Assembly (NCBI RefSeq): GCF_034541975.1
Contig: NZ_JAVYJM010000001.1
Strand: one strand, 5' to 3'
DNA from: Dermacoccus abyssi
GTDB lineage: Bacteria; Actinomycetota; Actinomycetes; Actinomycetales; Dermatophilaceae
DNA length: 64,000 bases
Below the pieces are notes generated by a model. It was not told where the DNA came from. It did not search any database and saw only the letters and a program-made list of their open reading frames with translations. A program made the position numbers and the translations under genes. Numbering within the stretch: position 1 is the stretch's first letter; every line of letters begins with the position of its first letter. This document shows, piece after piece, positions 25,912 to 35,303 of this stretch.

Positions 25912-28900
25912 ATGGCTCGTATTGCCCTGATCTCAACCTCCGACACGGACCTGCGCAGCGCGCGCTCCAGCGGTGCGGACTACGCCATCGCCAACCCGGC
26001 CCGGCCGCGCCCGATCGGCGAGGTCACCGACGGAGCTGACATCGTCGTCGTGCGCCTTCTCGGCGGACCACAGGACCTCTTCGACGGCTTCGACGCCCTC
26101 GCTGCGTCAGGTGTCCCGGTCGTCGTCCTCGGCGGCGAGCAGGAGCCGAATGCGGCGCTCATCGAGTGCTCGACCACCCCGCCCGGCGTTGCCCGCCAGG
26201 CCCACGACTACCTCGCTCAGGGTGGCGCGACGAACCTCGCGTCACTGCACGCCTTCCTCAGCGACACCCTTCTGCTCACCGGTGAGGGCTTCGACCCGCC
26301 GGTCACGACCCCGTCGTGGGGTGTCCTCGAGCGCCCGGAAGCTCCCACGCCTGAGGGGCCCCGGGTCGGAGTGCTCTTCTACCGAGCCCAGTACGTCGCG
26401 GACAACGTCGCCTACGTCCACGCCCTGGCCGACGCTCTCGATGCCGCGGGTGGTGTCGGCGAACCGGTTTTCGTGTCGTCGCTGCGCGACCCCGAAGCCG
26501 AGTTGCTCGAGCACCTGCGTCGCTACGACGCCCTCGTCACCACGGTGCTCGCCGCGGGCGGCACGCGTCCGGCAAGTGCCGGCGCCGGTGAGGACGACGA
26601 GAGTTGGGACGTTCAGGCGTTGGCCGCGCTCGACGTGCCGATCGTCCAGGGGCTGTGCCTCACCTGGGGGCGTGAGGACTGGCTCGACTCCGACGACGGC
26701 ATGACGCCGCTCGACGTGGCGACCCAGGTCGCCGTGCCCGAGTTCGACGGGCGCATCATCTCGGTGCCGTTCTCCTTCAAGGAGTTCGACGAGGACGGTC
26801 TCGCCACCTACGTGGCCGACCCCGAACGTTGTGCACGTGTCGCCGGCATCGTGCTCGGCCACGCCCGCCTGCGTCGGCTCGCGCCGTCCGAGCGCCGCAT
26901 CGCCGTCGTGCTGTCGGCGTACCCGACGAAGCACTCCCGCATCGGTAACGCGGTGGGCCTCGACACGCCTGTCTCGACCATTCGCTTGCTGCGCGCCATG
27001 CGTGACGCGGGCTACGACCTCGGCGAGCCCGGTGCCATTCCCGGGCTCGACGGTGTCGGCGGGGAACACGGCGTCGCACCCGTCGACGACGAGCACCCGG
27101 ACACCACAGCAGGCAACGCGCTCATCCACGCCCTCATCGCCGCTGGCGGGCAGGATCCGGACTGGCTGACGGATGCTCAGCTCGGCGACGCCCACGTCCG
27201 TATCCCTGCCGCGACCTACCGCCGTTGGTTCGACGCGCTACCGAGCGACCTCACCGACGCGATGCGCGAGCACTGGGGTGAAGCGCCCGGTGAACTCTTC
27301 GTCGACCGCCAGGAGAACCCCGACGGTGACATCGTCGCGGCGGCCATGCGCAGCGGCAACCTCGTCATCCTCGTCCAGCCGCCGCGCGGGTTCGGCGAGA
27401 ACCCGATCGCCATCTACCACGACCCCGACCTTCCGCCCACGCACCACTACCTCGCCACGTACCGCTGGCTCGAGGAGGAGTTCGGCGCGCACGCCGTCGT
27501 CCACATGGGCAAGCACGGCAACCTCGAATGGATGCCGGGCAAGAGCCTCGGGATGTCGGCCTCCTGCGGCACGGACGCGGCCCTCGGCAGCCTGCCGCTC
27601 ATCTACCCGTTCCTCGTCAACGATCCGGGTGAGGGCACCGAGGCCAAGCGCCGAGCGCACGCGACGATCGTCGATCACCTCGTGCCGCCGATGGCCCGCG
27701 CCGAGGGGTACGGCGACATCGCGCGCCTCGAGCAGTTGCTCGACGAGTACGGAAACGTCTCGGTCATGGACCCGGCGAAGGCGCCCGCGCTTCGCGGTGA
27801 GATCTGGACCCTCATTCGGGCAGCGGAGCTGCACCACGACCTCGGTCTCGACGAGCAGCCGGACGAGGACGACTTCGACGAGTTCGTCATGCACGTCGAC
27901 GGGTGGCTGTGCGAGATCAAGGACGTCCAGATCCGCGACGGTCTGCACGTTCTCGGGCGCGCTCCGGAGGGTGACGAACTCGTCAACCTCGTCGTGGCCA
28001 TGCTCCAGTCCCGCCAGCTGTTCGGCGGCGGTGGTGACGGTGTTCCCGGCCTCCGCACGTCCCTCGGCCTCGAGGTGACGAGCACCGATCGCACCGCGAC
28101 GGACGCCGCGCAGGAGCGGGCACACGCCCTCGTCAGTGCCTTGGCGCAGGCGGGATGGTCAGCCGACGAGGTGTCCTCCATCGTCGCGGAGCAACTCGAC
28201 GGTCTGGCCGACGTCGACCGCTCGGGCGTCGAGGCCTCGCTGACGTTCGCTGCAACCCAGGTCGTGCCCCGCCTCGCCCAGACGCCTGACGAGCTGACGG
28301 CCGTCCTCCATGCCCTCGACGGCGGGTACACGCCGGCCGGCCCCAGCGGCTCGCCGCTGCGCGGCCTCGTCAACGTGTTGCCGACGGGCCGCAACTTCTA
28401 CTCGGTCGACCCCAAGGCCATTCCGAGCCGTCTCGCGTACGAGACGGGCACGGCCATGGCCGACTCGCTGCTCGCGAAGTACCGCGACGAGCACGGCGAG
28501 TGGCCCGAGTCCGTGGGCTTGTCCGCGTGGGGCACCTCGGCGATGCGGACGAGCGGCGACGACATCGGCGAGATCCTCGCCCTGCTGGGCGTCACGCCGA
28601 CCTGGGACGAGCAGTCCCGCCGCGTCGTCGGCCTCGAGCCGATCCCGCTCGACGACCTCGGCCGGCCCCGCATCGACGTCACAGTGCGCATCTCGGGCTT
28701 CTTCCGTGACGCGTTCCCGCACGTCATCGCGATGCTGGACGACGCCGTCCGCCTCGTCGTCGACCTCGACGAACCCGACGACATGAACTTCGTGCGCGCC
28801 CACGCCCGCGCCGACGTCGTGGCCCACGGCGACGAGCGCCGTGCTCGCACGCGCGTGTTCGGTTCGAAGCCGGGCTCCTACGGGGCCGGTCTGCTGCAGG

Positions 28901-29565
28901 TCATGGACTCGGGCAACTGGCGCAGCGACGCCGACCTCGCCGAGGTGTACACGACCTGGGGCGGCTACGCGTACGGCCGCGACCTCGACGGCGCTCCGGC
29001 CCGCGACGACATGGAGCGCAACTACCGCCGCATCAAGGTGGCGGCGAAGAACGTCGACAACCGCGAGTCGGACATCCTCGATTCGGACGACTACTTCCAG
29101 TACCACGGCGGCATGGTGGCCACGGTCAAGGCACTCACGGGCGAGGAGCCGGAGGCGTACGTCGGCGACTCGACGACGCCCGACGCCATCAGGACCCGCA
29201 CGCTCACGGAGGAGACCTCGCGCATCTTCCGTGCGCGCGTCGTCAACCCGCGCTGGATCGCCGCGATGCGACGTCACGGATACAAGGGTGCCTTCGAACT
29301 GGCCGCCACCGTCGACTACCTCTTCGGCTTCGACGCGACGAGCCACGTCGTGCCCGACTGGATGTACGAGCAGATCGCCCAGTCCTACGTGCTCGACGAG
29401 CAGACGCAGGAGTTCATGCGCCACGCGAACCCGTGGGCGTTGCACGGCATCGTCGAGAAGCTCGGGGAGGCCGCCGACCGTGGCCTGTGGGAGAACCCGA
29501 ACCCGGAGACGATGGCCGCGATGCAGCAGGTCTACCTCGACGTCGAAGGGGAGCTGGAGCAGTGA
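25912..29565 (+). CDS. cobN: Cobaltochelatase large subunit CobN
   Basis: CobN is the large subunit of the aerobic cobaltochelatase and binds hydrogenobyrinate a,c-diamide. The 1217-residue protein has the usual length. Conserved stretches include VVLSAYPTKHSRIGNAVGLD, VHMGKHGNLEWMPGKSLGMS, PLIYPFLVNDPGEGTEAKRR, LLPTGRNF-type VLPTGRNFYSVDPKAIPS, SGFFRDAFPHVI and VFGSKPGSYGAGLLQ. It follows a B12 riboswitch, with AAGGAG 6 nt before the ATG. Its chelatase partner is the ChlI-ChlD-type protein of the other riboswitch transcript. The stop overlaps the GTG of bluB-cobT. Confidence 0.96.
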   Translation: MARIALISTSDTDLRSARSSGADYAIANPARPRPIGEVTDGADIVVVRLLGGPQDLFDGFDALAASGVPVVVLGGEQEPNAALIECSTTPPGVARQAHDYLAQGGATNLASLHAFLSDTLLLTGEGFDPPVTTPSWGVLERPEAPTPEGPRVGVLFYRAQYVADNVAYVHALADALDAAGGVGEPVFVSSLRDPEAELLEHLRRYDALVTTVLAAGGTRPASAGAGEDDESWDVQALAALDVPIVQGLCLTWGREDWLDSDDGMTPLDVATQVAVPEFDGRIISVPFSFKEFDEDGLATYVADPERCARVAGIVLGHARLRRLAPSERRIAVVLSAYPTKHSRIGNAVGLDTPVSTIRLLRAMRDAGYDLGEPGAIPGLDGVGGEHGVAPVDDEHPDTTAGNALIHALIAAGGQDPDWLTDAQLGDAHVRIPAATYRRWFDALPSDLTDAMREHWGEAPGELFVDRQENPDGDIVAAAMRSGNLVILVQPPRGFGENPIAIYHDPDLPPTHHYLATYRWLEEEFGAHAVVHMGKHGNLEWMPGKSLGMSASCGTDAALGSLPLIYPFLVNDPGEGTEAKRRAHATIVDHLVPPMARAEGYGDIARLEQLLDEYGNVSVMDPAKAPALRGEIWTLIRAAELHHDLGLDEQPDEDDFDEFVMHVDGWLCEIKDVQIRDGLHVLGRAPEGDELVNLVVAMLQSRQLFGGGGDGVPGLRTSLGLEVTSTDRTATDAAQERAHALVSALAQAGWSADEVSSIVAEQLDGLADVDRSGVEASLTFAATQVVPRLAQTPDELTAVLHALDGGYTPAGPSGSPLRGLVNVLPTGRNFYSVDPKAIPSRLAYETGTAMADSLLAKYRDEHGEWPESVGLSAWGTSAMRTSGDDIGEILALLGVTPTWDEQSRRVVGLEPIPLDDLGRPRIDVTVRISGFFRDAFPHVIAMLDDAVRLVVDLDEPDDMNFVRAHARADVVAHGDERRARTRVFGSKPGSYGAGLLQVMDSGNWRSDADLAEVYTTWGGYAYGRDLDGAPARDDMERNYRRIKVAAKNVDNRESDILDSDDYFQYHGGMVATVKALTGEEPEAYVGDSTTPDAIRTRTLTEETSRIFRARVVNPRWIAAMRRHGYKGAFELAATVDYLFGFDATSHVVPDWMYEQIAQSYVLDEQTQEFMRHANPWALHGIVEKLGEAADRGLWENPNPETMAAMQQVYLDVEGELEQ

Positions 29566-31313
29566 CGCCGTCGGGCGCGCCCCAACGACCGCGACCGACG
29601 GTCGGGGACGCCTCCTCCGCACGGGAACGCCGGGAGGATCCGCGCGGCTGGGCCATGGGTGAGCAGGTCACCGAGGCGCTCGGGCGGGTCATCGCCGGGC
29701 GACGTGACATCCGGCGGTACCGGCCGGATGCGGTCGAGCCCGAGTTGCTCGAGCGGGTGCTCGAGGCGGGTCACAGCGCGCCGTCGGTTGGCCACAGCCA
29801 GCCGTGGCGGTTCGTCGTCGTTCGTTCACCCGAGACGCGCGAGCGCGCGGCGCACCTCGCCGACACGGCGCGGCTGCGTCAGGCACGCGACCTGCTGCCG
29901 GAGCGCGCGGCGCGCCTCCTCGACCTCAAGCTCGAGGGCCTGCGCGAAGCGCCTATCGGCATCGTCGTGGCCTGCGATCGGCGGACGCCCGCGAATGGAG
30001 TTCTCGGTCGGGCCACCTTCACCGAGACCGACGTCTGGTCGTGCGCGTGCGCCATCCAGAACATGTGGCTCACGGCGCGCTCGCTCGGTCTGGGGATGGG
30101 GTGGGTGACGCTCTTCGAGCCGTCCGACCTGGCCGCCCTCATCGGGGCACCCGAGGGAGTCGAGACGCTGGGGTGGATGTGCCTGGGCTGGCCGGACGAG
30201 CGCCCGCCGGAGCCCGGCCTGCAGCGCGCGTCCTGGTCGACGAAGCTGCCGCTCGAGGACGTCGTGCTCGAGGAGCGGTGGCCCGAGGGCGACGGGGCAC
30301 CGGCGCAACCGCTGTCGCACCTGCGCGCGCCCGACGGCGACGCACTCGTCGAGGCAGGGGACGGTGCGGACACGCTCCTCGCACCGCCGGAGTCACTGGG
30401 CATCCTCGACCGGGCCCTCAACCGTGTCGTGGCAACGTCCGGTCCGCGGACCTCCGGAGGTCGCCTGATCCTGGCGGGTGCCGACCACCCCGTCGTGGAC
30501 CTCGGCATCAGCGCCTACGAGGCGCACGTGACGGCCGACGTTCTCGGCCATGCCCTGGCCGACCCGAGCTCGCTCGGAGCGGCCCACGCCCGAGCCGCAG
30601 GTCTCGCGGTGGACGTCGTGGACGCCGGCGTGAGTGAGCTCGTCACCGGGGCGATCGATGCCCGACCCGGTGGAAAGCGAGGCAACCTTCGGGACGCCGA
30701 CGCCCTCACCGACGACGATCTGGAGCGCTGCGTCACCGTCGGTGAGAACGTCGGGCGGCGGGCCGCCGTCGACGGACTGGTCGTCCTCGGCGAGGTGGGT
30801 GTCGGCAACACGACCGTGGCGGCCGCACTGACGTGCGCGCTGCTCGGCGTCGACGCCGACGACGTCGTCGGGCTCGGTTCGGGAGCCGATGCTGCGATGT
30901 CGAAGCGCAAGCTCGAGGTCGTCAGCGCCGCCTTGGAGCGTTCGGGAACCTTCGGCTCGGACGCCGACGCCGCCCGGCGAGCCCTGCGTTGTCTCGGAGG
31001 ACCCGAGATCGCCGTTCTCACGGGAGTCTGCCTCGCAGCGGCGGACGCCGGGACGACGATCGTGCTCGACGGACTCGCGACCTCCGTGGCCGCGCTCGTC
31101 GCGTGCCGACTCGAGCCGGCGGTGCAGGGTTACCTGGTCGCTGGCCAGCGCAGCAGGGAGAAGGGGCACGCACTCGTCCTCACGGAACTCGGACTTGAGC
31201 CCTTGCTCGATCTGCGTCTGCGTGCCGGTGAAGGTGTCGGCGGAGTGCTCGCCGCCGGGATGCTCCTGCGCGGGCTCGAAGCGCGCCGCACGAGCATCAG
31301 GACGACCGACTGA
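29562..31313 (+). CDS. bluB-cobT: Fused 5,6-dimethylbenzimidazole synthase (BluB) and NaMN:DMB phosphoribosyltransferase (CobT)
   Basis: The N-terminal half (~33-240) is a BluB flavoprotein, with RRDIRRYRPDAV, HSAPSVGHSQPWRFVVV, IGIVVACDRR and MGWVTLFEP. It makes the lower ligand DMB from reduced FMN and oxygen. The C-terminal half (~265-583) is CobT, with AGADHPVVDLGISAYE, LGEVGVGNTTVAAALTCAL, LDGLATSVAALVA and the catalytic Glu in RAGEGVGGVLAAG. It converts DMB to alpha-ribazole phosphate. A BluB/CobT2 fusion is known from Propionibacterium freudenreichii. GTG 29562 overlaps the cobN stop (GTGA), giving 583 residues; ATG 29655 is an alternative start. Confidence 0.93.
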   Translation: MTPSGAPQRPRPTVGDASSARERREDPRGWAMGEQVTEALGRVIAGRRDIRRYRPDAVEPELLERVLEAGHSAPSVGHSQPWRFVVVRSPETRERAAHLADTARLRQARDLLPERAARLLDLKLEGLREAPIGIVVACDRRTPANGVLGRATFTETDVWSCACAIQNMWLTARSLGLGMGWVTLFEPSDLAALIGAPEGVETLGWMCLGWPDERPPEPGLQRASWSTKLPLEDVVLEERWPEGDGAPAQPLSHLRAPDGDALVEAGDGADTLLAPPESLGILDRALNRVVATSGPRTSGGRLILAGADHPVVDLGISAYEAHVTADVLGHALADPSSLGAAHARAAGLAVDVVDAGVSELVTGAIDARPGGKRGNLRDADALTDDDLERCVTVGENVGRRAAVDGLVVLGEVGVGNTTVAAALTCALLGVDADDVVGLGSGADAAMSKRKLEVVSAALERSGTFGSDADAARRALRCLGGPEIAVLTGVCLAAADAGTTIVLDGLATSVAALVACRLEPAVQGYLVAGQRSREKGHALVLTELGLEPLLDLRLRAGEGVGGVLAAGMLLRGLEARRTSIRTTD

Positions 31314-31319
31314 GGCGTG

Positions 31320-31877
31320 TCACGACCGCCAGGGCGTGATGTAGTCGTTCGCCGGCCAGCCCTCCACAGCTGCCAGCAGCTCACCGGCCGTCGCGCCGTC
31401 CAGCTCCTCACGGATGATGTCCGCGTGGCCCGCGTGCCGAGCGAACTCCTCGACGTGGTGGACGTAGAGGTAGCGCAGCTTCGCCGGGCGCGCCTCGTCC
31501 ATCCCGAACCACGGCATGGGCCCCACGGGCAGTTCTGTTTCCACATCACCCTCTCGACACATCCGTGTGTACTGGGCACGCACGTCGTCGAAGACCCCGA
31601 GAAGCACGTCGAGCGTCTCCTCCGGGGTGGGCGTGAAGCTCGCGGCGAACGCCTCGAACGGCTGGTCGTGTTCGTGGTGTCCGGCGCCGGACAAGGACTG
31701 CTTCATGCAGTAGACGATGTGCTTGACGATGCCGCTGATGCTGAGCGCACTGCGCAGCGGCGTCCGGCGGGCCTGCTCGTCGTCGAGGCCGTACGCGCTC
31801 GCGCGGATCGCGTCGAGTTGGACGTCGAGGTAGTTGCACAAGGTGGTGCGTTCGTCGTCGATCTGGGGTAGGTACAT
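31320..31877 (-). CDS. DinB-like protein of the DUF664 group
   Basis: This is a 185-residue helical protein of the DinB/YfiT four-helix superfamily. The pattern SISGIVKHIVYCMKQSL and the C-terminal HHVEEFARHAGHADIIREEL, with spaced His residues that would bind a metal ion, are typical of DUF664. Members are thiol- or metal-dependent enzymes, mostly uncharacterised. Good ribosome-binding site AAGGGA, 7 nt before ATG. It converges with bluB-cobT (6 nt apart) and diverges from the WYL regulator; no link to B12 is evident. Confidence 0.8.
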   Translation of the reverse strand: MYLPQIDDERTTLCNYLDVQLDAIRASAYGLDDEQARRTPLRSALSISGIVKHIVYCMKQSLSGAGHHEHDQPFEAFAASFTPTPEETLDVLLGVFDDVRAQYTRMCREGDVETELPVGPMPWFGMDEARPAKLRYLYVHHVEEFARHAGHADIIREELDGATAGELLAAVEGWPANDYITPWRS

Positions 31878-31970
31878 GGCGGGTCCCTTTCGTCATTGGC
31901 TCGTGCCGTACACCCATCAGAGCGCAACTTCCGGACAGGTTCGGTCCGCTGTGTCGGGCAGGATGAGCAC

Positions 31971-33017
31971 ATGCCGGAAACGACACACCGCGTCCTGCGC
32001 CTGCTCGGCCTCCTGGAATCGCGCACGTCCTGGCAGGGGCCGGAACTCGCGGAACGCCTCGGGGTGACCGAGCGCACGGTACGACGCGACGTGGTGCGTC
32101 TTCGTGAGCTCGGGTACCCGGTCGAGGGCGAACGTGGACTTGACGGCGGATACCGCCTCGGGGCCGGTCGCGGTTTACCGCCGCTCGTGCTCGACGACGA
32201 CGAGGCCGTGGCGATGGTCGCGTGTCTACGAATGGCGGCACTTTCGGGCACCGATGAGATCGGTGAGGCGGCCCTTCGCGCGCTGACGAAACTGGATCAA
32301 GTCCTCCCTCCGAGGCTGCGCGCTGTCGCCTCGGCTCTGGACGATGCCACGCGCGCACTGCCACGAACGCGGCCCGCGGTCGATCTGCGCGTGCTGCAAC
32401 AGTTGGCAACGGCACAGCGCGACCGGACGCTGGTGCGGTTCAGCTACCGCAAGGCCGACGGCGAGACGTCCTCGCGTGAAGTGGAACCTGGGCGACTCAT
32501 CACCCAGGGAGAGCGCTGGTATCTCCAGGCGTATGACCGAGGGCGTCAGGATTGGCGCGTGTTCCGACTCGATCGGATGGACGAGCTTCGCGTGACGTCC
32601 TGGTCGTTCGAGCCGAGGAAGGTGCCGCCTCATGATCATCACCGTGATCTGGAGGAGAGATTCGAGTGCGTCCTGCGCTTCGAGATGGCCGTCAACGTTT
32701 CGCGGGTGGCTCGCAGGATCCCCGCGGCCTTCCGCGAAGGACTCGAGGCCACGGCCACAGGCTGCCGCTTTCGGGTGGGCGCGCTCAGTTGGAATGTTCT
32801 CGCGTGGGAGATGCTGGGCGTCGCCCGGGATCTCGAGAGTCCGGTTCGGGTTCCCGCGCAACCACACGCCGAGGCCTTCCGCTCGGCCTGTGACCGCATC
32901 ACCCACCAGATGCAGACGCTGGTGGTGGCGGGGGATTCGTCGGCGCCGCCGGTTGCCGTGGACGTGAGGCGTCAGGCTTCGGCAGCCGAGGCCGACGACA
33001 CGGCACCGAGGGCGTAA
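31971..33017 (+). CDS. HTH/WYL-domain transcriptional regulator
   Basis: This 348-residue regulator has an N-terminal winged helix-turn-helix (HTH_11: ELAERLGVTERTVRRDVVRL, ~18-37). A central WYL domain (~140-215) shows GRLITQGERWYLQAYDRG and WRVFRLDRMDELRV, and a C-terminal WCX-like region follows. WYL domains sense nucleic acids or small ligands; PafB and PafC belong to the wider family, but no neighbour supports that identity here. ATG 31971 is the first plausible start. The divergent DUF664 gene is a likely target. The last 46 bp overlap cobF on the other strand. Confidence 0.87.
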   Translation: MPETTHRVLRLLGLLESRTSWQGPELAERLGVTERTVRRDVVRLRELGYPVEGERGLDGGYRLGAGRGLPPLVLDDDEAVAMVACLRMAALSGTDEIGEAALRALTKLDQVLPPRLRAVASALDDATRALPRTRPAVDLRVLQQLATAQRDRTLVRFSYRKADGETSSREVEPGRLITQGERWYLQAYDRGRQDWRVFRLDRMDELRVTSWSFEPRKVPPHDHHRDLEERFECVLRFEMAVNVSRVARRIPAAFREGLEATATGCRFRVGALSWNVLAWEMLGVARDLESPVRVPAQPHAEAFRSACDRITHQMQTLVVAGDSSAPPVAVDVRRQASAAEADDTAPRA

Positions 33018-33763
33018 ACGTCCATGATCCAACCGTGCTCGGCGCGCAGCCGCGCGCGCAGGTCGACGACGTCGTCGATGACCTCGTCGAGCGGCCCGGA
33101 GCGCAACTCCTGTTGAGGTAGCCCGAGGTAGGCACCCCAGTGGAGGACGAGGTCGGGTGCCCGCTCCCGCAGCGCCGTACAGTGGAGCGAGCCGTCGAGC
33201 ATGACGACGAACGCAGCATCCGGGCTCCAGTCGGCTTCAAGTCGACGTCCGGTCGTGATGTGGATCGGCTTGCCGATCTCGTGCAGGACGATGCCGTGCT
33301 CGGCCGCGAGGGCCTGGAACGCCGATATGCCGGGTACGACGTGGACGTCGAAGTCGCGGGTAGCGCGCATCCGCTCGACGACGCGGATCGTCGAGTCGTA
33401 GAACGCCGGGTCACCCCAGACGAGGAAGCCAACGCTCACCTCGGGATCGAGGGCGTCGATCGTTTCGCCCCACAGCTGCGCGCGCGCCTCGTGCCAGTCG
33501 TCGACGCCTCGGCGGTACTGGCCGCCATCGCGCTGCGCGTCCGGCCCGCGCTCGGGGTCGGACAGCGTGACGAAGCGGTAGCTGCCCGGCTCGAGGTGGC
33601 GCCGGCACAGCTCTTCACGGACGGCCACGAGTTGGGCCCTGTCCTCGCCCTTGCCCGCGACGAGGAAGACGTCGACCTCGCGCATCGCGGCGATCGCGCC
33701 GAGCGTGAGGTGATCGGGCGCGCCGGCACCGATGCCGATGACGTTGACCCTTCTGCCGGTCAC
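32972..33763 (-). CDS. cobF: Precorrin-6A synthase (deacetylating), C1-methyltransferase
   Basis: CobF, specific to the aerobic pathway, methylates precorrin-5 at C1 and releases acetate. The 263-residue methylase has VNVIGIGAGAPDHLTLGAI, VDVFLVAGKGEDRAQL, GFLVWGDPAFYDST, VVPGISAFQALAAEHGI and ITTGRRLEADW. It starts with a 4-bp overlap with the cobQ stop. Its 3' end overlaps the end of the WYL regulator by 46 bp. Confidence 0.95.
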   Translation of the reverse strand: MTGRRVNVIGIGAGAPDHLTLGAIAAMREVDVFLVAGKGEDRAQLVAVREELCRRHLEPGSYRFVTLSDPERGPDAQRDGGQYRRGVDDWHEARAQLWGETIDALDPEVSVGFLVWGDPAFYDSTIRVVERMRATRDFDVHVVPGISAFQALAAEHGIVLHEIGKPIHITTGRRLEADWSPDAAFVVMLDGSLHCTALRERAPDLVLHWGAYLGLPQQELRSGPLDEVIDDVVDLRARLRAEHGWIMDVYALGAVSSASAAEA

Positions 33764-35202
33764 GGTGCCTCCTGGGCGAGTTCGAGAAGGTGATCGAGGT
33801 CGAGCGACGCCTCACACGCGTCAGCGAGGGCGTCGATCATCGCGCTGCGGCGTGTCCGGAAGCCTGGCGCCGTGAGGTCGGGCGTCCACGCGGAGCCGAC
33901 CGCCGCTGCGACCTCGGCGAGCCAGGCGCGTCGGAAGCCGTCGTTCTCGAAGGTGCCGTGCCAGATCGTGCCCCACACCGAGCCCGAGGCCGAGCCACCG
34001 GGGAACGTCGGCTCCGCGTCGACGACGCCGTGATGGATCTCGTACCCGTCGACGTCGTGGCCCTTCCACCGTTCATTCGGGCGGGCGAGCACCTTCTCGT
34101 CGTGGAACGTCACGCGGCCGGCGAGCACGCCCAACCCCGTGACGGTGCCGGCGGAGGATTCGACGGCATCCTCGATCGTCTCGACGAGCATTTCGTACCC
34201 ACCGCAGATGCCGAGCACCGGCCGACCCGCTGCTGCACGCTCGGTGACGACGGCGTCGAGGCCCTGGCGACGCAGCCATGCCAGGTCGTCGACGGTGGCA
34301 CGGCTGCCGGGCAGGACAAGGAGGTCGGCTTCTCGGCAGCGATCGAGGTCGGTCGTGATGTGGACGTCGATGCCCGGTTCGGCGGCCAGCGCGTCGACGT
34401 CCGTCGCGTTCGACGTGCGCGGAAACCGCACGACAGCAACCGAAAGGCGCTCGGACATCGCGTCGCCGTCGGGTCGCCAGCGGCCGATCGACAGGGCGTC
34501 CTCCGAGTCGAGCCAGACGTCCGTGAGCCAGGGGAGCACCCCCGCGCACGAGAGGCCGGTTCGTCGACTGATCTCGTCGAGGCCCGGCGTGAGCACTGAC
34601 GCGTCACCGCGGAACTTGTTGATGACGAACGTGCGAAGGAGCGCACGGTCCTCGTCGTCGAGCAACGCCCAGGTGCCGTAAAGCGCTGCGAGCACGCCGC
34701 CCCGGTCGATGTCGCCCACGAGGGCCACAGGTAGGCCGAAGCGCCTGGCCAGACCCATGTTGACGTAGTCACCCGCCCGAAGATTGATCTCCGCCGGGGA
34801 GCCTGCACCCTCGGTGACGACGAGGTCGACGCTCGCCCGGAGTTCCTCGTACGCGGCGAAGGCTGCTTCGGCCAGGTGGGTGCGGCCCGTCGCGTACTCA
34901 CCGGCCTCGAGCCGTCCGGCAGGCTTGCCGCGCACGACGACGAACGCCTGCCGGTCGCTGCCCGGCTTGAGGAGCACAGGGTTGTGCACCCCGCTCGCCT
35001 CGACACCGGCCGCCTCGCACTGCAGGTACTGAGCGCGCCCGATCTCCGCGCCGTCGGCGCACACCATCGAGTTGTTCGACATGTTCTGCGCCTTGAACGG
35101 CGCGACGCGGACCCCCTGGCGTGCCCACGCACGGCACAGGCCCGTGACGACGAGCGACTTGCCTGCGTCCGAGGACGTACCGGTCACGAGAAGGCCACTC
35201 AC
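33760..35202 (-). CDS. cobQ: Cobyric acid synthase
   Basis: CobQ amidates the b, d, e and g side chains of adenosylcobyrinic acid a,c-diamide with glutamine and ATP. The 480-residue protein has the P-loop-like LLVTGTSSDAGKSLVVTGLC, VAPFKAQNMSNNSMV, LVVTEGAGSPAEINLR and VGDIDRGGVLAALYGT. A C-terminal class I amidotransferase part has the nucleophilic Cys in LGICGGYEML and His in WHGTFENDGFRRAW. GTG start 8 nt after a minus-strand TAGGGT box. It forms a transcript with cobF. Confidence 0.96.
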   Translation of the reverse strand: MSGLLVTGTSSDAGKSLVVTGLCRAWARQGVRVAPFKAQNMSNNSMVCADGAEIGRAQYLQCEAAGVEASGVHNPVLLKPGSDRQAFVVVRGKPAGRLEAGEYATGRTHLAEAAFAAYEELRASVDLVVTEGAGSPAEINLRAGDYVNMGLARRFGLPVALVGDIDRGGVLAALYGTWALLDDEDRALLRTFVINKFRGDASVLTPGLDEISRRTGLSCAGVLPWLTDVWLDSEDALSIGRWRPDGDAMSERLSVAVVRFPRTSNATDVDALAAEPGIDVHITTDLDRCREADLLVLPGSRATVDDLAWLRRQGLDAVVTERAAAGRPVLGICGGYEMLVETIEDAVESSAGTVTGLGVLAGRVTFHDEKVLARPNERWKGHDVDGYEIHHGVVDAEPTFPGGSASGSVWGTIWHGTFENDGFRRAWLAEVAAAVGSAWTPDLTAPGFRTRRSAMIDALADACEASLDLDHLLELAQEAP

Positions 35203-35210
35203 GAGCGTCC

Positions 35211-35216
35211 ACCCTA
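35211..35216 (-). promoter_or_regulatory. -10 box of cobQ (near-leaderless)
   Basis: TAGGGT on the minus strand ends 8 nt before the GTG start of cobQ. No riboswitch is visible in the 101-bp divergent gap, so cobQ-cobF seem to escape direct B12 control. Confidence 0.5.
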
Positions 35217-35303
35217 ACGGTCACGACGGCGTCTTCGGGGGCATGATGGTGCCGCCCGCGCCTGATCGGTGCGGCTCGTTGCGCGATAAGGGGCTCTCGA
35301 ACG

